Assembly: GCA_016987375.1 (NCBI GenBank)
Contig: PJRA01000509.1
Span: 1,346,295-1,410,294, forward strand
Origin: Brachionus koreanus
Lineage: Eukaryota > Rotifera > Eurotatoria > Ploima > Brachionidae
DNA length: 64,000 nt
Reading direction: 5' to 3'
Part shown: piece after piece, positions 1 to 11,969 of the stretch
Layout: each line of letters opens with the position of its first letter
How positions within the stretch are numbered: the first letter of the stretch is position 1
Notes under the pieces: model-generated
The model's database searches: none
What the model was told of the DNA's origin: nothing
The model's input: the letters and a program-made list of their open reading frames with translations, nothing else
Program-made: the position numbers and the translations under genes

Positions 1-390
1 ATGGTAATAGATATGGCATTAATTACTAGGATAAATTTAAAATTGTGAATTAAAACAAAAAATATTTGTTTAAATAAAATCATCTAGCTATGGTCTAGAT
101 GACATCTAGAATTAAAAAATAAGAAAGAGCAAAAAATAAAAATTTCAAATACAATAAAAGTAAAATAATTCAAAATTTAATAAAGAAAAATTTAAATGAA
201 TTGATCTTATTAAAAAAAATCATTCAGAAAAATCTGTTTTCGTTGTTTTCGTGTTTCTATAAAAATAAATAAGCGTTTTATTTTTTAGTTCATTTTTAAA
301 ATCGCCTACAAGGCATACATCGAATAAATTAATCTTATACTAAAATTAAATTTTATTTGACAGAAAATTTTCTAATATATCTTTTACGTA
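1..390. other. AT-rich flank, no gene seen
   Basis: This is low-complexity A/T-rich DNA up to the left end of the mariner-like element. Stops are frequent in all frames. I could not find a missing C-terminal part of the neighbouring NPHP4 gene here. Confidence 0.5.
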
Positions 391-1536
391 ACGGGTGATG
401 CATAAGTAAATGGACTAAAATTAAAAGCGAATATCTCAAAAAATAAAAATGATATTAANNNNNNNNNNNNNNNNNNNNNNNNNNNNNNNNNNNNNNNNNN
501 NNNNNNNNNNNNNNNNNNNNNNNNNNNNNNNNNNNNNNNNNNNNNNNNNNNNNNNNNNNNNNNNNNNNNNNNNNNNNNNNNNNNNNNNNNNNNNNNNNNN
601 NNNNNNNNNNNNNNNNNNNNNNNNNNNNNNNNNNNNNNNNNNNNNNNNNNNNNNNNNNNNNNNNNNNNNNNNNNNNNNNNNNNNNNNNNNNNNNNNNNNN
701 NNNNNNNNNNNNNNNNNNNNNNNNNNNNNNNNNNNNNNNNNNNNNNNNNNNNNNNNNNNNNNNNNNNNNNNNNNNNNNNNNNNNNNNNNNNNNNNNNNNN
801 NNNNNNNNNNNNNNNNNNNNNNNNNNNNNNNNNNNNNNNNNNNNNNNNNNNNNNNNNNNNNNNNNNNNNNNNNNNNNNNNNNNNNNNNNNNNNNNNNNNN
901 NNNNNNNNNNNNNNNNNNNNNNNNNNNNNNNNNNNNNNNNNNNNNNNNNNNNNNNNNNNNNNNNNNNNNNNNNNNNNNNNNNNNNNNNNNNNNNNNNNNN
1001 NNNNNNNNNNNNNNNNNNNNNNNNNNNNNNNNNNNNNNNNNNNNNNNNNNNNNNNNNNNNNNNNNNNNNNNNNNNNNNNNNNNNNNNNNNNNNNNNNNNN
1101 NNNNNNNNNNNNNNNNNNNNNNNNNNNNNNNNNNNNNNNNNNNNNNNNNNNNNNNNNNNNNNNNNNNNNNNNNNNNNNNNNNNNNNNNNNNNNNNNNNNN
1201 NNNNNNNNNNNNNNNNNNNNNNNNNNNNNNNNNNNNNNNNNNNNNNNNNNNNNNNNNNNNNNNNNNNNNNNNNNNNNNNNNNNNNNNNNNNNNNNNNNNN
1301 NNNNNNNNNNNNNNNNNNNNNNNNNNNNNNNNNNNNNNNNNNNNNNNNNNNNNNNNNNNNNNNNNNNNNNNNNNNNNNNNNNNNNNNNNNNNNNNNNAGT
1401 CCCATTTAAAAAATTTTTTTTTGCAATATTATAGCTAATTTTTAGTAGTTTATAAATAAATATATATATATATATATATGATCATTTGCATGATCGGGCA
1501 AGTTAACTTTTGTCCATTTACTTATGCATCACCCGT
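391..1536. mobile_element. Mariner-like DNA transposon, interior unsequenced
   Basis: The outer 25 bases at 391-415 (beginning ACGGGTGATGCATAAG) are repeated as an exact reverse complement at 1512-1536, and each end is flanked by TA (389-390 and 1537-1538). Perfect inverted ends and a TA target duplication in an element of about 1.15 kb are the hallmark of the mariner/Tc1 superfamily. Positions 459-1397 are an N-filled gap of 939 bases, so the transposase, if present, cannot be read. The identical ends suggest recent insertion. The right inner part has a (TA)n run near 1458-1480 and a short GATCATTTGCATGATC palindrome. The element lies just beyond the visible 3' end of NPHP4. Confidence 0.8.
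459..1397. other. Assembly gap (939 N)
   Basis: An unbroken run of N inside the mariner-like element. Any open frame drawn across it is an artefact. Confidence 0.98.
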
Positions 1537-1755
1537 TATCATGTTTTAAATATGTACATTTTTATAAATATATATAACGAATTAAAATCTTATTAAATAA
1601 GTAAGTTTAATAATAAAGAATTCTCTTAATTTGTTTTTTAATGTTTCAAAAGAAAAATAATTAAATTTTTTTTTAATCAAGAGTTTTCACACTACTTAAC
1701 TTTTACATTGGGTCCAATAGTTTTTAATATCTAAAAATGATTAAAAACTAAAAAT

Positions 1756-4700
1756 TTACTTTAAGTCTTTATCTCTTTCTTGAATAATTCTACGATGATT
1801 TCCGAGCAATTGAGGAGGAATTTCAGAATTTTTCAATTTTCTTAGCAACTCCATTCGATTTAGTTTTCTTTTTTTCAATGGATCAATCTCTCCATTGTCC
1901 TGTTAAAAAAAAATTAAATTAGAACAAAATAATTCAAATGAGATTACAGCTAATGATTTGGATGACTTGTTGCTTAAAGCTGCATGAATGTCTTTGAAAG
2001 TATCAGTCATGTGATGGGCTTTTGAGTAATTATGAGTAATAAATCCCTTTGAATTCGTTTCGTCAATTTTTCTCGACAATAATTTCTGCTCTCCGAACGA
2101 ATTTATCGAGCTTTTAGATGCAATGACTCGGGTATAAGGCATAGCGGGAGCAAGGGAAGTTTCTTTAATCGGATCATTTAAATCCGGTACAGGCGTACCA
2201 ATATTTCCGATTCTGACATGCAATAAACCTTGAAACTTGATGTGACTATTGTTTGAAAAAGCCATACCGATTGAACTAGTTCCACTATTAAACTTGCACT
2301 CGTCATCATACTCGGTACTCAATACATCCAATTCAAAAGTGGACTGAACGGCTTCTTTTCCTTGACGAAGCAATTCTTTTAGCTGCATGGTGCATGTACC
2401 AATCAGGTGCAAAGTGTCCGCATCCCATACATCAATAAACATAGCTTGATGCGCCAAATATTGCAAAAATATTCTTTTTTCACCAAATTTCAAATTAGAT
2501 GGGTCAACGCTGTATGAAAGCATATAACCTGGTGATTCATTTAAATTGTTTGTTTGAGTGTCTACAAATTTTAGAATAAACGGAGTGCTGTTTGACGAAG
2601 TTGAATAGTCTTCCATTATTTTATCAAGTTTTAATTTAGGAGTTTTGAACTCCGGAAACCGATAAAATTGAAATGTAAGATAGATGTTTTTGGGTTTAAG
2701 TTCAGATGTATCATTTTTGCGAGCTTCAAGAGTGCGTGAAAAGGCCAAAAATTGAAAAACAATTTGATTTTGTGCGAGCATGTCCGATTCTTCTTTCTGT
2801 AAATCAAATTGAAGAAGTGAATTCGACTCAAGAACATAAGCTTGTTTGCCAAACCTGTCTAAAATGGGAGCAAAATTGGCACTATTCAATTTTGCATAAG
2901 CGGCACGGGACATTGTTCTGCCTCCGATTTGACCTGGACTCAAGGCCAATATAGGCTGATGTAAAGCTGGATTGTGAATGGGATACAATTCAATGCTACC
3001 TTGGAATAGGCCAGACAATCTTTGTGATTCTGAAGCTCGCTGTATCAACTGACTCATTAGAAGATTAGCCTCAGGAGTCTGAAAGCTTTGATCTTGTTTA
3101 TTTGGAATCATTGTATTGTACAAGTCATAGACAGCTTTTTGTTGTGTCTCATTTAATTTTTGAGAAGATTTAAATTTTTGTAAATTAGCTTTTGATTTTA
3201 AATCTGTTTCAGACTCGAATTCTTCAAATTCGGGCCGACTTTTGAAATTTACCTCATTGCCTTTTCTAATATCAAAAATAATTCGACCATGAGCTGTTTT
3301 TGAAGATTGTTCATCCTGCATTCTAGTATCTGGACGTTTAAAAACCAATCTTTGTCCTGGATTGATTGCTTCAAAACCTGAGCCAAACATATTAATTTCA
3401 ATTCGATTTTGATCGAGTTTATTCAAATGATCAGTAAATGGACAATAAGCTGCCCATCTTATCAGAATATAATGAGTTTCGAATCTTTTTTTAACTAATT
3501 GGGAATTTTTATTTTTTGGATCATGATCTATTTGAACTTGTATTGGAATATTGATCACATACTCTACCTCAAATACAATTGCACACAAAGAATCCTCAAA
3601 TACTTGATCTAATACCACGCTGTTTCTCATTTTAAGTCTTGTGGCACTACTATAAAATTAAACGATAAAAAATAAATCATTTACTAATAGCTTCTTTACT
3701 TTAAATTTTCGGAATCAGTTTCATTATTTTTTGGCTTCAAACTACTCTTAAGACTGAGTCTTTTATTGCTTAGAAATTGAGACGATTTCTGCATAAACTT
3801 GGTATCATCAATAGACAACTCGACTACATAAGGCTCCTGGATATATCTCCAGCCATTATGAACTCCAATCTTTTACATATTTTAAAACATTATCTAAAAT
3901 TTAAAAAAATAAACCAAATGCTACTTTTAGCCTTCTCTCAGTGATTGAAATCATGCCCGGCTCAATTTTTATGTTGTCCCATAGCGATTTATCCTGTGCA
4001 ATCAAATGACAAAATTCACTTTCGAATTTGTTTACATTTGGATGTAAATTAATAAATAAATCATCAATAATAACTGATAGTTGAGGTACTAATCTAGGCT
4101 TCTCGAGTGATGCTTTTTAAAAAAAATTAATACAAATCAATTTTCGGACTAGAGAAATTTATTGGAAACAAAGTTTTTAATCAACAAAAAAAAATATATT
4201 CAAGCTAAAATATGTCAAAACACTACCACCAGTAAAAGATGGACTCAGCTCTTAAATATCTAAATATTTATTCAGCTCTTTTTGCGATACTTACTAGAAA
4301 TTATAGATAAGAGACTTTGTCGATGGTTAAACTTTATTTAGAACTTATAAGGAAAAAAAAGAAAATAATATTAGATCTAATTTGAAGTTAAATGCTAATA
4401 CCATTGAATTAATTTATTCACGATTCGTACAATTGCATTCACCTCAAAATTTGCCATTATTCGAACAGTAACCTAAACGCACAGTTATTAACATTTAAAA
4501 AATAGCAATATAATTAAAATTAAGACAGAGTTACAACATAAAGAAATAAATAAATTTTCTTAAAAAAAATATATATTTTTTTCTTTTAATAAAAAGTTAT
4601 TTTTATCACATATAAACATTAGAAATTTTAATGATCATTATATATTATAAACATTGATGGAAATACTAAAATACTGATCTATTAACATATACCTATTGAT

Positions 4701-5986
4701 TTTGTTTTTTAAAATATAACTTTGATACAATTCAAATTGAGGAAAAATATCATATCATATATTTAATTTTTATGATCATGCTCAAAAATTATTATTAATA
4801 ATAGTTTTAGAATATTTTAATATTTTATTTAACAATAAAATTTAATGCAGATACACATTTTGATGTTTTACAAAGCATTTTTTGAGACTAGTTTTCCTTT
4901 TTCTATCCCATGCAACTTCCCGAAATAAGTGCTGGTACTGCTGGATACAATAATCGAGCTTTGCCTATGTATTGATTTGCAAATAAAAATTTTAACCAAA
5001 AATTATACTTTTTCAAATTCTTTCATCTTTTAATTTAAATATTACAAAGATTATATCAAAATTTCTTTTTCAATAGTTGCATGAAAATTTTAAATGATTA
5101 ATTTCAGATTTAGAAAAAAAAATTAATTGTTTAAATTATTAATTTTGTTACTTAATAAAGTTTTTAAATTTTGAACAAATCTGGCTAAAAATACTTAATA
5201 AGAAAAAATCCTAAAAAATGTCACTTAGCATTGCTTAATTTCAAGCCATTCTAATTCGATTAGATTAATTAATTAAATCAATATGATAAAATTAAAAAGA
5301 TAAAATTTTTTTGAATTACATTTAACTGAAGAATCTGTTAATATTCCACCAATGCGTTCTAATCTTCCTAGAAAAACGTTTTCTGGCAAAAATTGCTTTA
5401 AAACCGAAAGCTTTGGTTTATTCGAAAATTTGTAGTTCAAATACAAGCCTGACATTTCTTTTAGCTGTGGACACATCTCATATGGCTCTTCCATGAAAGA
5501 AATAGCTCTTGGAGTTCCATAGAAAAAACCAAGTCGCTTTTTTGACTCTTTCTCTGAAGTGAATGGACGAAAAAACGTCCATCCACAACTTTTTGACTTT
5601 TCTTTCAAATTAATTACGATTTCTATTACGATTAGAATGTGTTCATCCTTTAAGGCTGTTGAAAAATAGCTTATTTCGTTTATTTCTAATTTTCCGCTCG
5701 ATTTATTGACTTTTTTGGCCGGGCTAGGCCAAGTAATGCCAAAAAAACGCTTAAAGCTTGCATCAAACAAGCTAATATTTAAACTTATCTTTGAATTTTG
5801 CTCGGATTCTTGCAATTTTAGTGAAAGTCCTTCGACTGAATCGAGCTCAATGCAAAAAAATTCTACAGGTAAATTTTTTTCCTTGATTTCTTCTAAACGT
5901 GCTTCATGGGGACTAAGAACTTTGGATGCATGTCCGAAAAAGTATTCTTTCCAATCGCTCATAGAGTCCAATATTTTATCATCCAT
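1756..5986 (-). CDS. NPHP4: Nephrocystin-4 homologue, C-terminally short
   Basis: Nephrocystin-4 is a structural protein of the ciliary transition zone that works with NPHP1 and RPGRIP1L. Exons joined by GT-AG splices in consistent phase: 5986-5320, 4112-3925, 3869-3700, 3649-1948 and 1899-1756, giving about 956 residues. The N-terminus has LFDASFKRFFGITW and YGTPRA, matching the conserved family start. Exon 2 has the KPRL...DDLF block, exon 3 begins IGVHNG, and exon 4 carries EVEYVINIP, QFLAFSRTLE, LTFQFYRFPEF and the IDVWDADTLHLIGTC C2-like strand. The last visible exon has KKRKLNRM, equivalent to the RRRKLERM block of vertebrate NPHP4. Vertebrate proteins continue for about 470 more residues; here a stop follows at 1758-1756. 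The same spot reads AA|GTAAAT and could instead be a splice donor, but I found no downstream exon before the gap. Intron 1 is about 1.2 kb. Confidence 0.88.
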
Positions 5987-6260
5987 TTTCTATATTTAAA
6001 AAATTTTATAGCAAAATATTTTTTGCAATTTTTCAACTATCTGAAACATTTTTTATGGTTGCTATGCAACCTAACTAAGTCGAAATATCCACTGCATATG
6101 GCTCTGTAGAAGTCTTGGATTCATTCAAGCATTAGTCACAAATAATTAAGCAATTTTTTTGATACAAAATTTATTTTAAAAAAAAATTCGTAACGGGATA
6201 CAAAGAAATTATAACTATACACAAAAACACGACTAATTTTAAATGAAAAACAGTAAGATT

Positions 6261-6839
6261 TTATAATGAATTAAGTTGAGATTGGTACAAAAGTGGGTAA
6301 ATTGAGGCAATAGCTTCGGATATTACATCCGAATTTGAACTTAAAATTATCAACTTTCCTGTTGAATAAACATTAACCGAAGTCTTCAAATAATCTATCT
6401 TCAAAAAGGCTATCGGAGATAGTTCGGGATTAAATTCACATTGATCAGGATAAAGAAATGCCAAATTAGATAAATTGATACAAAATGGTACTGTACTGGT
6501 AGACATCACATTGACAACACGATAATCATGAAATTTAATCTTAAAACCAAGCTTTTGAAGCTGTCTTGCCACTCGCCTTGCTCCAATTAGTGATTCTTCA
6601 TTCGATTTGCCACCTGTACATGATATTTTTCCTGACGAAAAAATTGTGGCCGTAATAGCTGGTTTGCGTAATTTCATAAACACACGATCACGTTTATACT
6701 CTACATTAAACCCATTTAAGGCTATTTTGCGTAAATTTAAATAGCATGATGTCGTAAATGTGCAAACAACGTTATGAATGGAAAAATTTGATCTATTTAA
6801 ATTTTCAATTGTATTATTGTTTAAATCTCTGAGTGCCAT
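6261..6839 (-). CDS. TBP-like factor (TRF2/TBPL1 family), divergent copy B
   Basis: The intronless 192-residue protein is almost only the saddle-shaped TBP core, two direct repeats of about 80 residues. Repeat 1 contains VVCTFTTSCYLNLRKIAL, VEYKRDRVFMKLRKPAITATIFSSGKISCTG and ARRVARQLQKLGFKI. Repeat 2 contains YRVVNVMSTSTVPF, NPELSPIAF, a weak STGKLIIL strand and a terminal IYPLL helix. The residues are closer to TBPL1/TRF2 than to TBP (LRKIAL..VEYKR), but the first repeat has FSSGK as in TBP rather than the WSSGK typical of TBPL1. The usual EPELHP in repeat 2 is degraded to NPELSP. TBPL1 acts as an alternative core-promoter factor with TFIIA/TFIIB. It is divergently oriented to copy A, about 4 kb away. 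Expression cannot be judged from sequence, but the frame is intact. Confidence 0.85.
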   Translation of the reverse strand: MALRDLNNNTIENLNRSNFSIHNVVCTFTTSCYLNLRKIALNGFNVEYKRDRVFMKLRKPAITATIFSSGKISCTGGKSNEESLIGARRVARQLQKLGFKIKFHDYRVVNVMSTSTVPFCINLSNLAFLYPDQCEFNPELSPIAFLKIDYLKTSVNVYSTGKLIILSSNSDVISEAIASIYPLLYQSQLNSL

Positions 6840-9800
6840 TTTGTTTAAAAGAAAGAAAGCACTCTTTCAAAATTTCAATTTAATTAAGTACAGTACATTT
6901 AAGTAAAAAAGTTAAGTTAAATACCAATTATATTAACCAGTAGACTTTTTTTGTTTTATTTTTAGATTTTTTGTTAAATTTTTTTTGGTGTATTCAACAA
7001 TGTCGGTAGAAACAAACAATGAAAAGTCTACAATAGTTGGACTAAATTAGTTATTATGTTTTGTCAATTTAGTTAAACTAAGTTGTTCGTAGAATATATT
7101 TTATAATTTTTAAAAACTGTAAATCAAAATTTATCAGATAATTTTCTAAAATTCTAGTTTATTTTTTTAATTAGATTGAATTATAGATTAGGTAGAACTA
7201 GAGAATTTGATTTTAAATAGTTAAATGATCAAAATTGAGTATGCTATTCAGCATACAAAAAATTTAAATTCTAAAATTTGATAATTTTTTTTTAAATTAA
7301 ATTCTATAAAATATGAATGCAATTACATAAAAATAAAGTGAACTATTCAAAAACTATAAACTTGCCAACAAGTCTTTATAAATTTCGTAGTTAAAATAAG
7401 CAATGGAAACATTTCATATTATCTAAAATTCTAATTATAATTTTATACGTTTCAAAAATTCGTTTTTATTTAATTTTAATTTTATACTTAGGAGAAAAAA
7501 CTGTCGATTATTACCAAATTCTAATTAAAGCTAAATTTATCATAAAAAAAACATTTTCAATTGAAAAATAATTCTAAATTTTTAAATCTGCTTTAATATT
7601 TCATTTTATTAAAACTATTTGTTCAATTTTTTTTTAATTTTTAATTAATTAATAAAATTGATTTAAATTCAAAATTATTTGATTAACGTCATAATTTCTT
7701 TTTACAAACACGTAAATTGTGATTCATCAATCTATTTAATCAGAAACTTTTTTTAGTATAAAATAATGGTTTTTTATTTTTAAAAAAATGAATAGTATGA
7801 TTATTTTTAGGATTATTACATTTCGCCAAATGAAATTTAAGTCTAAGAGGTAATTGCATTTTAACAGAAATTAGAAAAATTCTACTAATATTAGTTTATA
7901 ATTTTATTTAGTTTAGACTTCATTTAATCGATCATAAAGCTTTCTGATTTTATTCTAAAATTTTCTGTCATCTTTTACCAGCTAGTAGATATGAATTATT
8001 TTTGTTTATGGATTTTTTGTCACAAAACACCAAACATTTCTAAATACGGATAACTGCAGTTAATTTTATAAAAAAAAAGCAATCTTTATCTTCTTTTAAT
8101 ATCTCATTTATTCACTATTTTTTGTTATTGCTTCTAAATTTTTAAGCAAATTCTGTTTTTAGAATGCATTAATTTTAATTTTTTAGATAATTTATAATTC
8201 AAAAAATAGTAAAATAGTCAGTTTCTTTTATTAAAGATAATAAAATTATTTTTATTCGGAAAAATGATTTTACTCATTTTATTTAAACTATTGACTTGAT
8301 TTCAAAAATTTAAGAGAAACAAAGTACAGCTATATGATCTTAGAAATGAGAACTTAAATATTCAATGCAAAATAAGTGTTTAGATAGCATTAAGCCAAAC
8401 AATCGATTTTGGCTTTAATTAACAGCATTCATTTATAATTAAAATTAATATTAAACTAATAATCAATTAATTTGAAATCTTTCTTTATTTAGAAACAAAA
8501 TTATTTTAAAATACTAATTAATAAAATAGTTTGATTACTAAAATTCTTATGCGTGGGATTTTCGTCTAAGATATAAACAAGACAGCACAAACAACAAACA
8601 AAATTTCTATCTTAGTATTTCCTCTTTTTTTCCAGACTCACCAAATATATAAAAATGTATTCTGTTACTCTCTATCTTAATTTATTTAATTTTAATTTAA
8701 ATATTTCTCAATTTTTTAACTTATATTACTTTTATTTTATTTTTATTTTTAATCTGAAGGAGCTAAAGCTCGGTACAGAAATACAAATAAATAAAAAAAA
8801 TAAAACAACGATCATAACATTTTGTAAAATTGTTCGGCGTAGCTTTTAACAAATAAATCAAAGAATTTTTTTCTATTATTTTACAAAATGATTTTTGAAT
8901 TAAAGAATAAGTTTTTATTTTAATTAGAATATTTTAAGTTAATTTTAAATTGAATATTATATCATTCGACTTTTAACTTAAGCTTTTATTTAAATATTGA
9001 ATTTCACATTTAAATATTTTTTGATCAATAAAATTGTAACATAATGCTGAAATTATTAATTCGATATGAGCTCTGATCTAGACTAGAAAAAAAATATGCA
9101 TTAATTAGGATATTTTTGATAAACAAATCAATTTTTTTAAGGTCAAAACTTACAAACAAAATGAGTATTCATCATGCATGGAAATTAACTAAGTATAGTT
9201 CTTTAATAGGCAAAACATATTTTGAACCATATTGAATAAAACTATTTTTCTATGGTAATTTCAAAGAGATTTTTGTTTTTTTTTCAAAATAATATTTTAG
9301 CAAAAAAAATATCTCAACCAAATAATTTGATGGCTTTGGACTTATTTTAATTTTAATTTACATATAATATATTTTTTTTAAATTAAATTAATAAAAATTT
9401 TGCGTTTTTAATGGGATAAAGCTAGTTAATGATTTAAAGAAAAATTTTGATTGTTTTTTATAAATGTTAATTAAAGCAGAAATAAATTCAATAAACCATA
9501 AGATTTTTGAAATTTATCGGTTGAAGTATTTTAAACCGAAAAGTCCTATTCTTTATTTAATGATTAGTTTAATCATTTAAGTTCTAAATATAAAATCCTT
9601 ATTTTCTATAAACATGTTTTTTAGGATTATGTGATTACTTTTTAATTTTATTAAAACATAATTATTTTTTAAAAAATATTCAAAATATGTGCAACAATGA
9701 CAATTCAAAAGAAAAATCTTTGGTAAAATGATTTTCCAGTATTTGTGTGTTATGGATTGATATTTTTCAATAAAATCAAAATGTTTGTGAAATTTTATCA

Positions 9801-10600
9801 ATGTTTTAGTGATAAATTGTGAGTTTAAATAAAGAGGAAGTCACTCCAATGATACAGTTGCATCCACAATATAGGACAAGCTTTTGTCAGAATTATTGTT
9901 TTAAAAATGACAACTAGAAAATTTGGTTGTTGTAATTTAGAAAGCTTGACAGCGTCCTAAAGAGCTTATGCGTTGCTTGGCTATTGGGCTTTATTTTTTA
10001 AAATTGAATTTACTACTAGTTTTTTATAGACTATCCAAGCTTAAAATATATAAATTTGAGAAAGTCTTAATTAGCAATTTTGGTGTCAAGTTTTGTTGCT
10101 TTTATATTACATGGCAAAGATAAAATGAAAAATTATCTCGTAAAGATAGTCATATGCTTTTAAGTCGAGATTTATTTATCAATTTTATTCTATCAAGGCG
10201 TTTTTTAAACAAACAAAGGGCGATGTTAAAGCAGCGAAAAAAAATTTAATTCAGATATTAATTATTTATTAAGGGATTATGTTTATAATTTATTTTGTGT
10301 TTGCTATAGGGGAAAAAAATTAGTTAATTAAATATACTTAATTGAATGATACGAAACTAGACCTTTGAAATAGTCTAGATTGAAAAATGAGCGGACTTTT
10401 TTATTTATTTGAGCGCCTAAAATCAAGACTTGATTACTCGATCGAGTATGCTTTAAAGCGTTGTTTCTGAATTTTTCAAATCGTGTTCAAGCATTATTTA
10501 AATTGACGTGTTCTATGAACGTGTTGAGAATAGAAACAAGACTTTTTTTGTTGCACATACATAGTCGTATAGGACTAGGGACTAGTCACTCCATATAACT
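6840..10600. other. Gene-free AT-rich region between the TBPL1 paralogues
   Basis: About 3.8 kb of A/T-rich sequence with dense stops in every frame. The only longer open frame (about 64 codons near 8655) is low-complexity Phe/Leu/Asn with no recognisable fold. Composition becomes less AT-biased after about 10100, as expected near a promoter. Confidence 0.5.
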
Positions 10601-10612
10601 AGCACACACGCA

Positions 10613-10690
10613 TATAAATGAACTAAGCTAACAACAATAAAATATAAAACAGAGGAGGGGAGTTCGTAGTCGAATTTTTACTATAAATAG
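10613..10690 (+). promoter_or_regulatory. Candidate TATA-type promoter region of TBPL1 copy A
   Basis: Three TATA-like strings occur 200 to 275 bp before the start codon: TATAAAT at 10613, TATAAAAC at 10643 followed by a GAGGAGGGG stretch, and CTATAAATAG at 10681. In such AT-rich DNA these may be chance. The local drop in A/T content and a CT-rich tract near 10763-10785 make this the most promoter-like part of the upstream region. Confidence 0.3.
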
Positions 10691-10885
10691 AAAGAAATTT
10701 TTGTCGATTGAAAACACAAAAAATTAAGCTATAGCAAAGATTTTTCTTATTGGCGAAGCGTATTCTCTCTCTCCCTCTTCATCTCGTCAAGTCGGACTTT
10801 TTTAAGTTTCATTTTCATAAATTATGCTAATTAAATGACCTAAATTCGTAATTAATTTCGAATAATTAATTTATATTATTCAAAG

Positions 10886-11839
10886 ATGAGTGATTTAGCT
10901 GAAAAATTGAACAAAAAATATGCAGTTCTAAACTCACACTGTAACGTTAAATCACCGGAGACCGGCCTCGACATATTCATCAGCAATGTAGTTTGCTCGT
11001 ACTCGGTGCGCTGTCACTTGAATCTGAAGCGCATTGCAATGCAAGGCATGCATGTTGAATACAGACGCGAGAACAACATGGTCAACATGAGACTGAGAAA
11101 GCCGATGAGCACCGCGAGCATTTGGTCATCCGGCAAAATAACCTGTACAGGAGCCACAACCGAACTGGACGCATACAAAGCCGCTAGACGAATTTGCAGG
11201 CAATTGCAAAAAATGAAATTCAAAGTTAAATTGGCTAATTACAGAGTTGTTAATGTATTGGCGACTAGTAGCGCTAATTTTGACGTTGATTTGAACAAAC
11301 TTGCAGATCAATACAAACAGGAATGCTCATACGAACCCGAGTTGCATCCTGGTGCCACATTTCGCATCAAACAGTTGAAGTGTACTCTTAAGTTGTTCAC
11401 TACTGGAAGCATTACTCTAACAGCCCCAAATGTCCTCAATGTTCAAAAATCAATTGATTTTATTTACCCAATTCTGGTCGAGTGTCGGCGTCAACAGTCT
11501 CAGACAACACCTAAACAGGAAAATTATTTGATCACAACACCTCTTACACTGACTAACACAGTGTGTCTAAATGCGCCAACCATAATAAATTTGAACAAAA
11601 GCGACAATTATTTGACTTCATCATCGTCCTCGTTGTCAAACGACTCATTCACTTCTACCATGCCAGCGTCTGTCAACACCACCAATACACTTAATTCTTT
11701 CAATTTACAAACAATAAATCATCCTCATTATTATACCAACCACAATTTTAGTCATTTCAATCATCATCTAAATCATCACAATCATTTCTATGCCGATAAT
11801 CTTATCATAGACAATGTTTATGAGGATTTTTTACAATGA
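10886..11839 (+). CDS. TBPL1: TBP-like factor (TRF2/TBPL1), copy A with extended tail
   Basis: The 317-residue intronless protein starts MSDLAEKLNKKY. The TBP-like core spans about residues 25-210. Repeat 1 has LDIFISNVVCSYSVRCHLNLKRIAMQ up to HVEYRR, then MRLRKPMSTASIWSSGKITCTGAT and ARRICRQLQKMKFKV. Repeat 2 has YRVVNVLATSSANF, YEPELHPGATFRIK, LKLFTTGSITLTAPN and the closing IYPILVECRRQ. WSSGK and EPELHP are TBPL1-type signatures, so this is the orthodox TRF2 orthologue. TBPL1 replaces TBP at selected TATA-less promoters and binds TFIIA. A tail of about 105 residues rich in Thr, Ser, Asn and His follows, including an N/H-rich stretch near 280-305 and an acidic end; vertebrate TBPL1 stops right after the core. 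Codon use is noticeably more GC-rich than in neighbouring genes. A TG-rich microsatellite lies in the 3' region. Confidence 0.92.
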   Translation: MSDLAEKLNKKYAVLNSHCNVKSPETGLDIFISNVVCSYSVRCHLNLKRIAMQGMHVEYRRENNMVNMRLRKPMSTASIWSSGKITCTGATTELDAYKAARRICRQLQKMKFKVKLANYRVVNVLATSSANFDVDLNKLADQYKQECSYEPELHPGATFRIKQLKCTLKLFTTGSITLTAPNVLNVQKSIDFIYPILVECRRQQSQTTPKQENYLITTPLTLTNTVCLNAPTIINLNKSDNYLTSSSSSLSNDSFTSTMPASVNTTNTLNSFNLQTINHPHYYTNHNFSHFNHHLNHHNHFYADNLIIDNVYEDFLQ

Positions 11840-11904
11840 ATACATACTCGTCATTAATTTTTGCGTGGCAATCAAGACTATTTGTATGAGACTTTCAAGT
11901 ACAT

Positions 11905-11965
11905 AGTGCATGAGTGTATATGCATGTGAGTGAGTGTATGTGTGTTTGTGTGTGTATGAATGTGT
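11905..11965 (+). repeat. TG-rich microsatellite in TBPL1-A 3' region
   Basis: An irregular GTG/TGTA repeat (gagtgtat, tgtgtgttt, tgtgtgtatg) directly downstream of the stop codon, followed by an AATAAA motif near 11967 that could serve for polyadenylation. Confidence 0.5.
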
Positions 11966-11969
11966 AAAT

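Noticed and set aside
449..1438. Long open frames on both strands at the left end
   Set aside because: They run through the N-filled gap, where stops cannot be seen; only about a dozen real codons are present.
8655..8849. Open frame of 64 codons
   Set aside because: Low-complexity Phe/Asn/Leu sequence from AT-rich DNA, with no motif and no coding-like composition.
10886..11311. Antisense open frames within TBPL1 copy A
   Set aside because: Shadows of the conserved plus-strand coding sequence, which has clear TBP-fold motifs.
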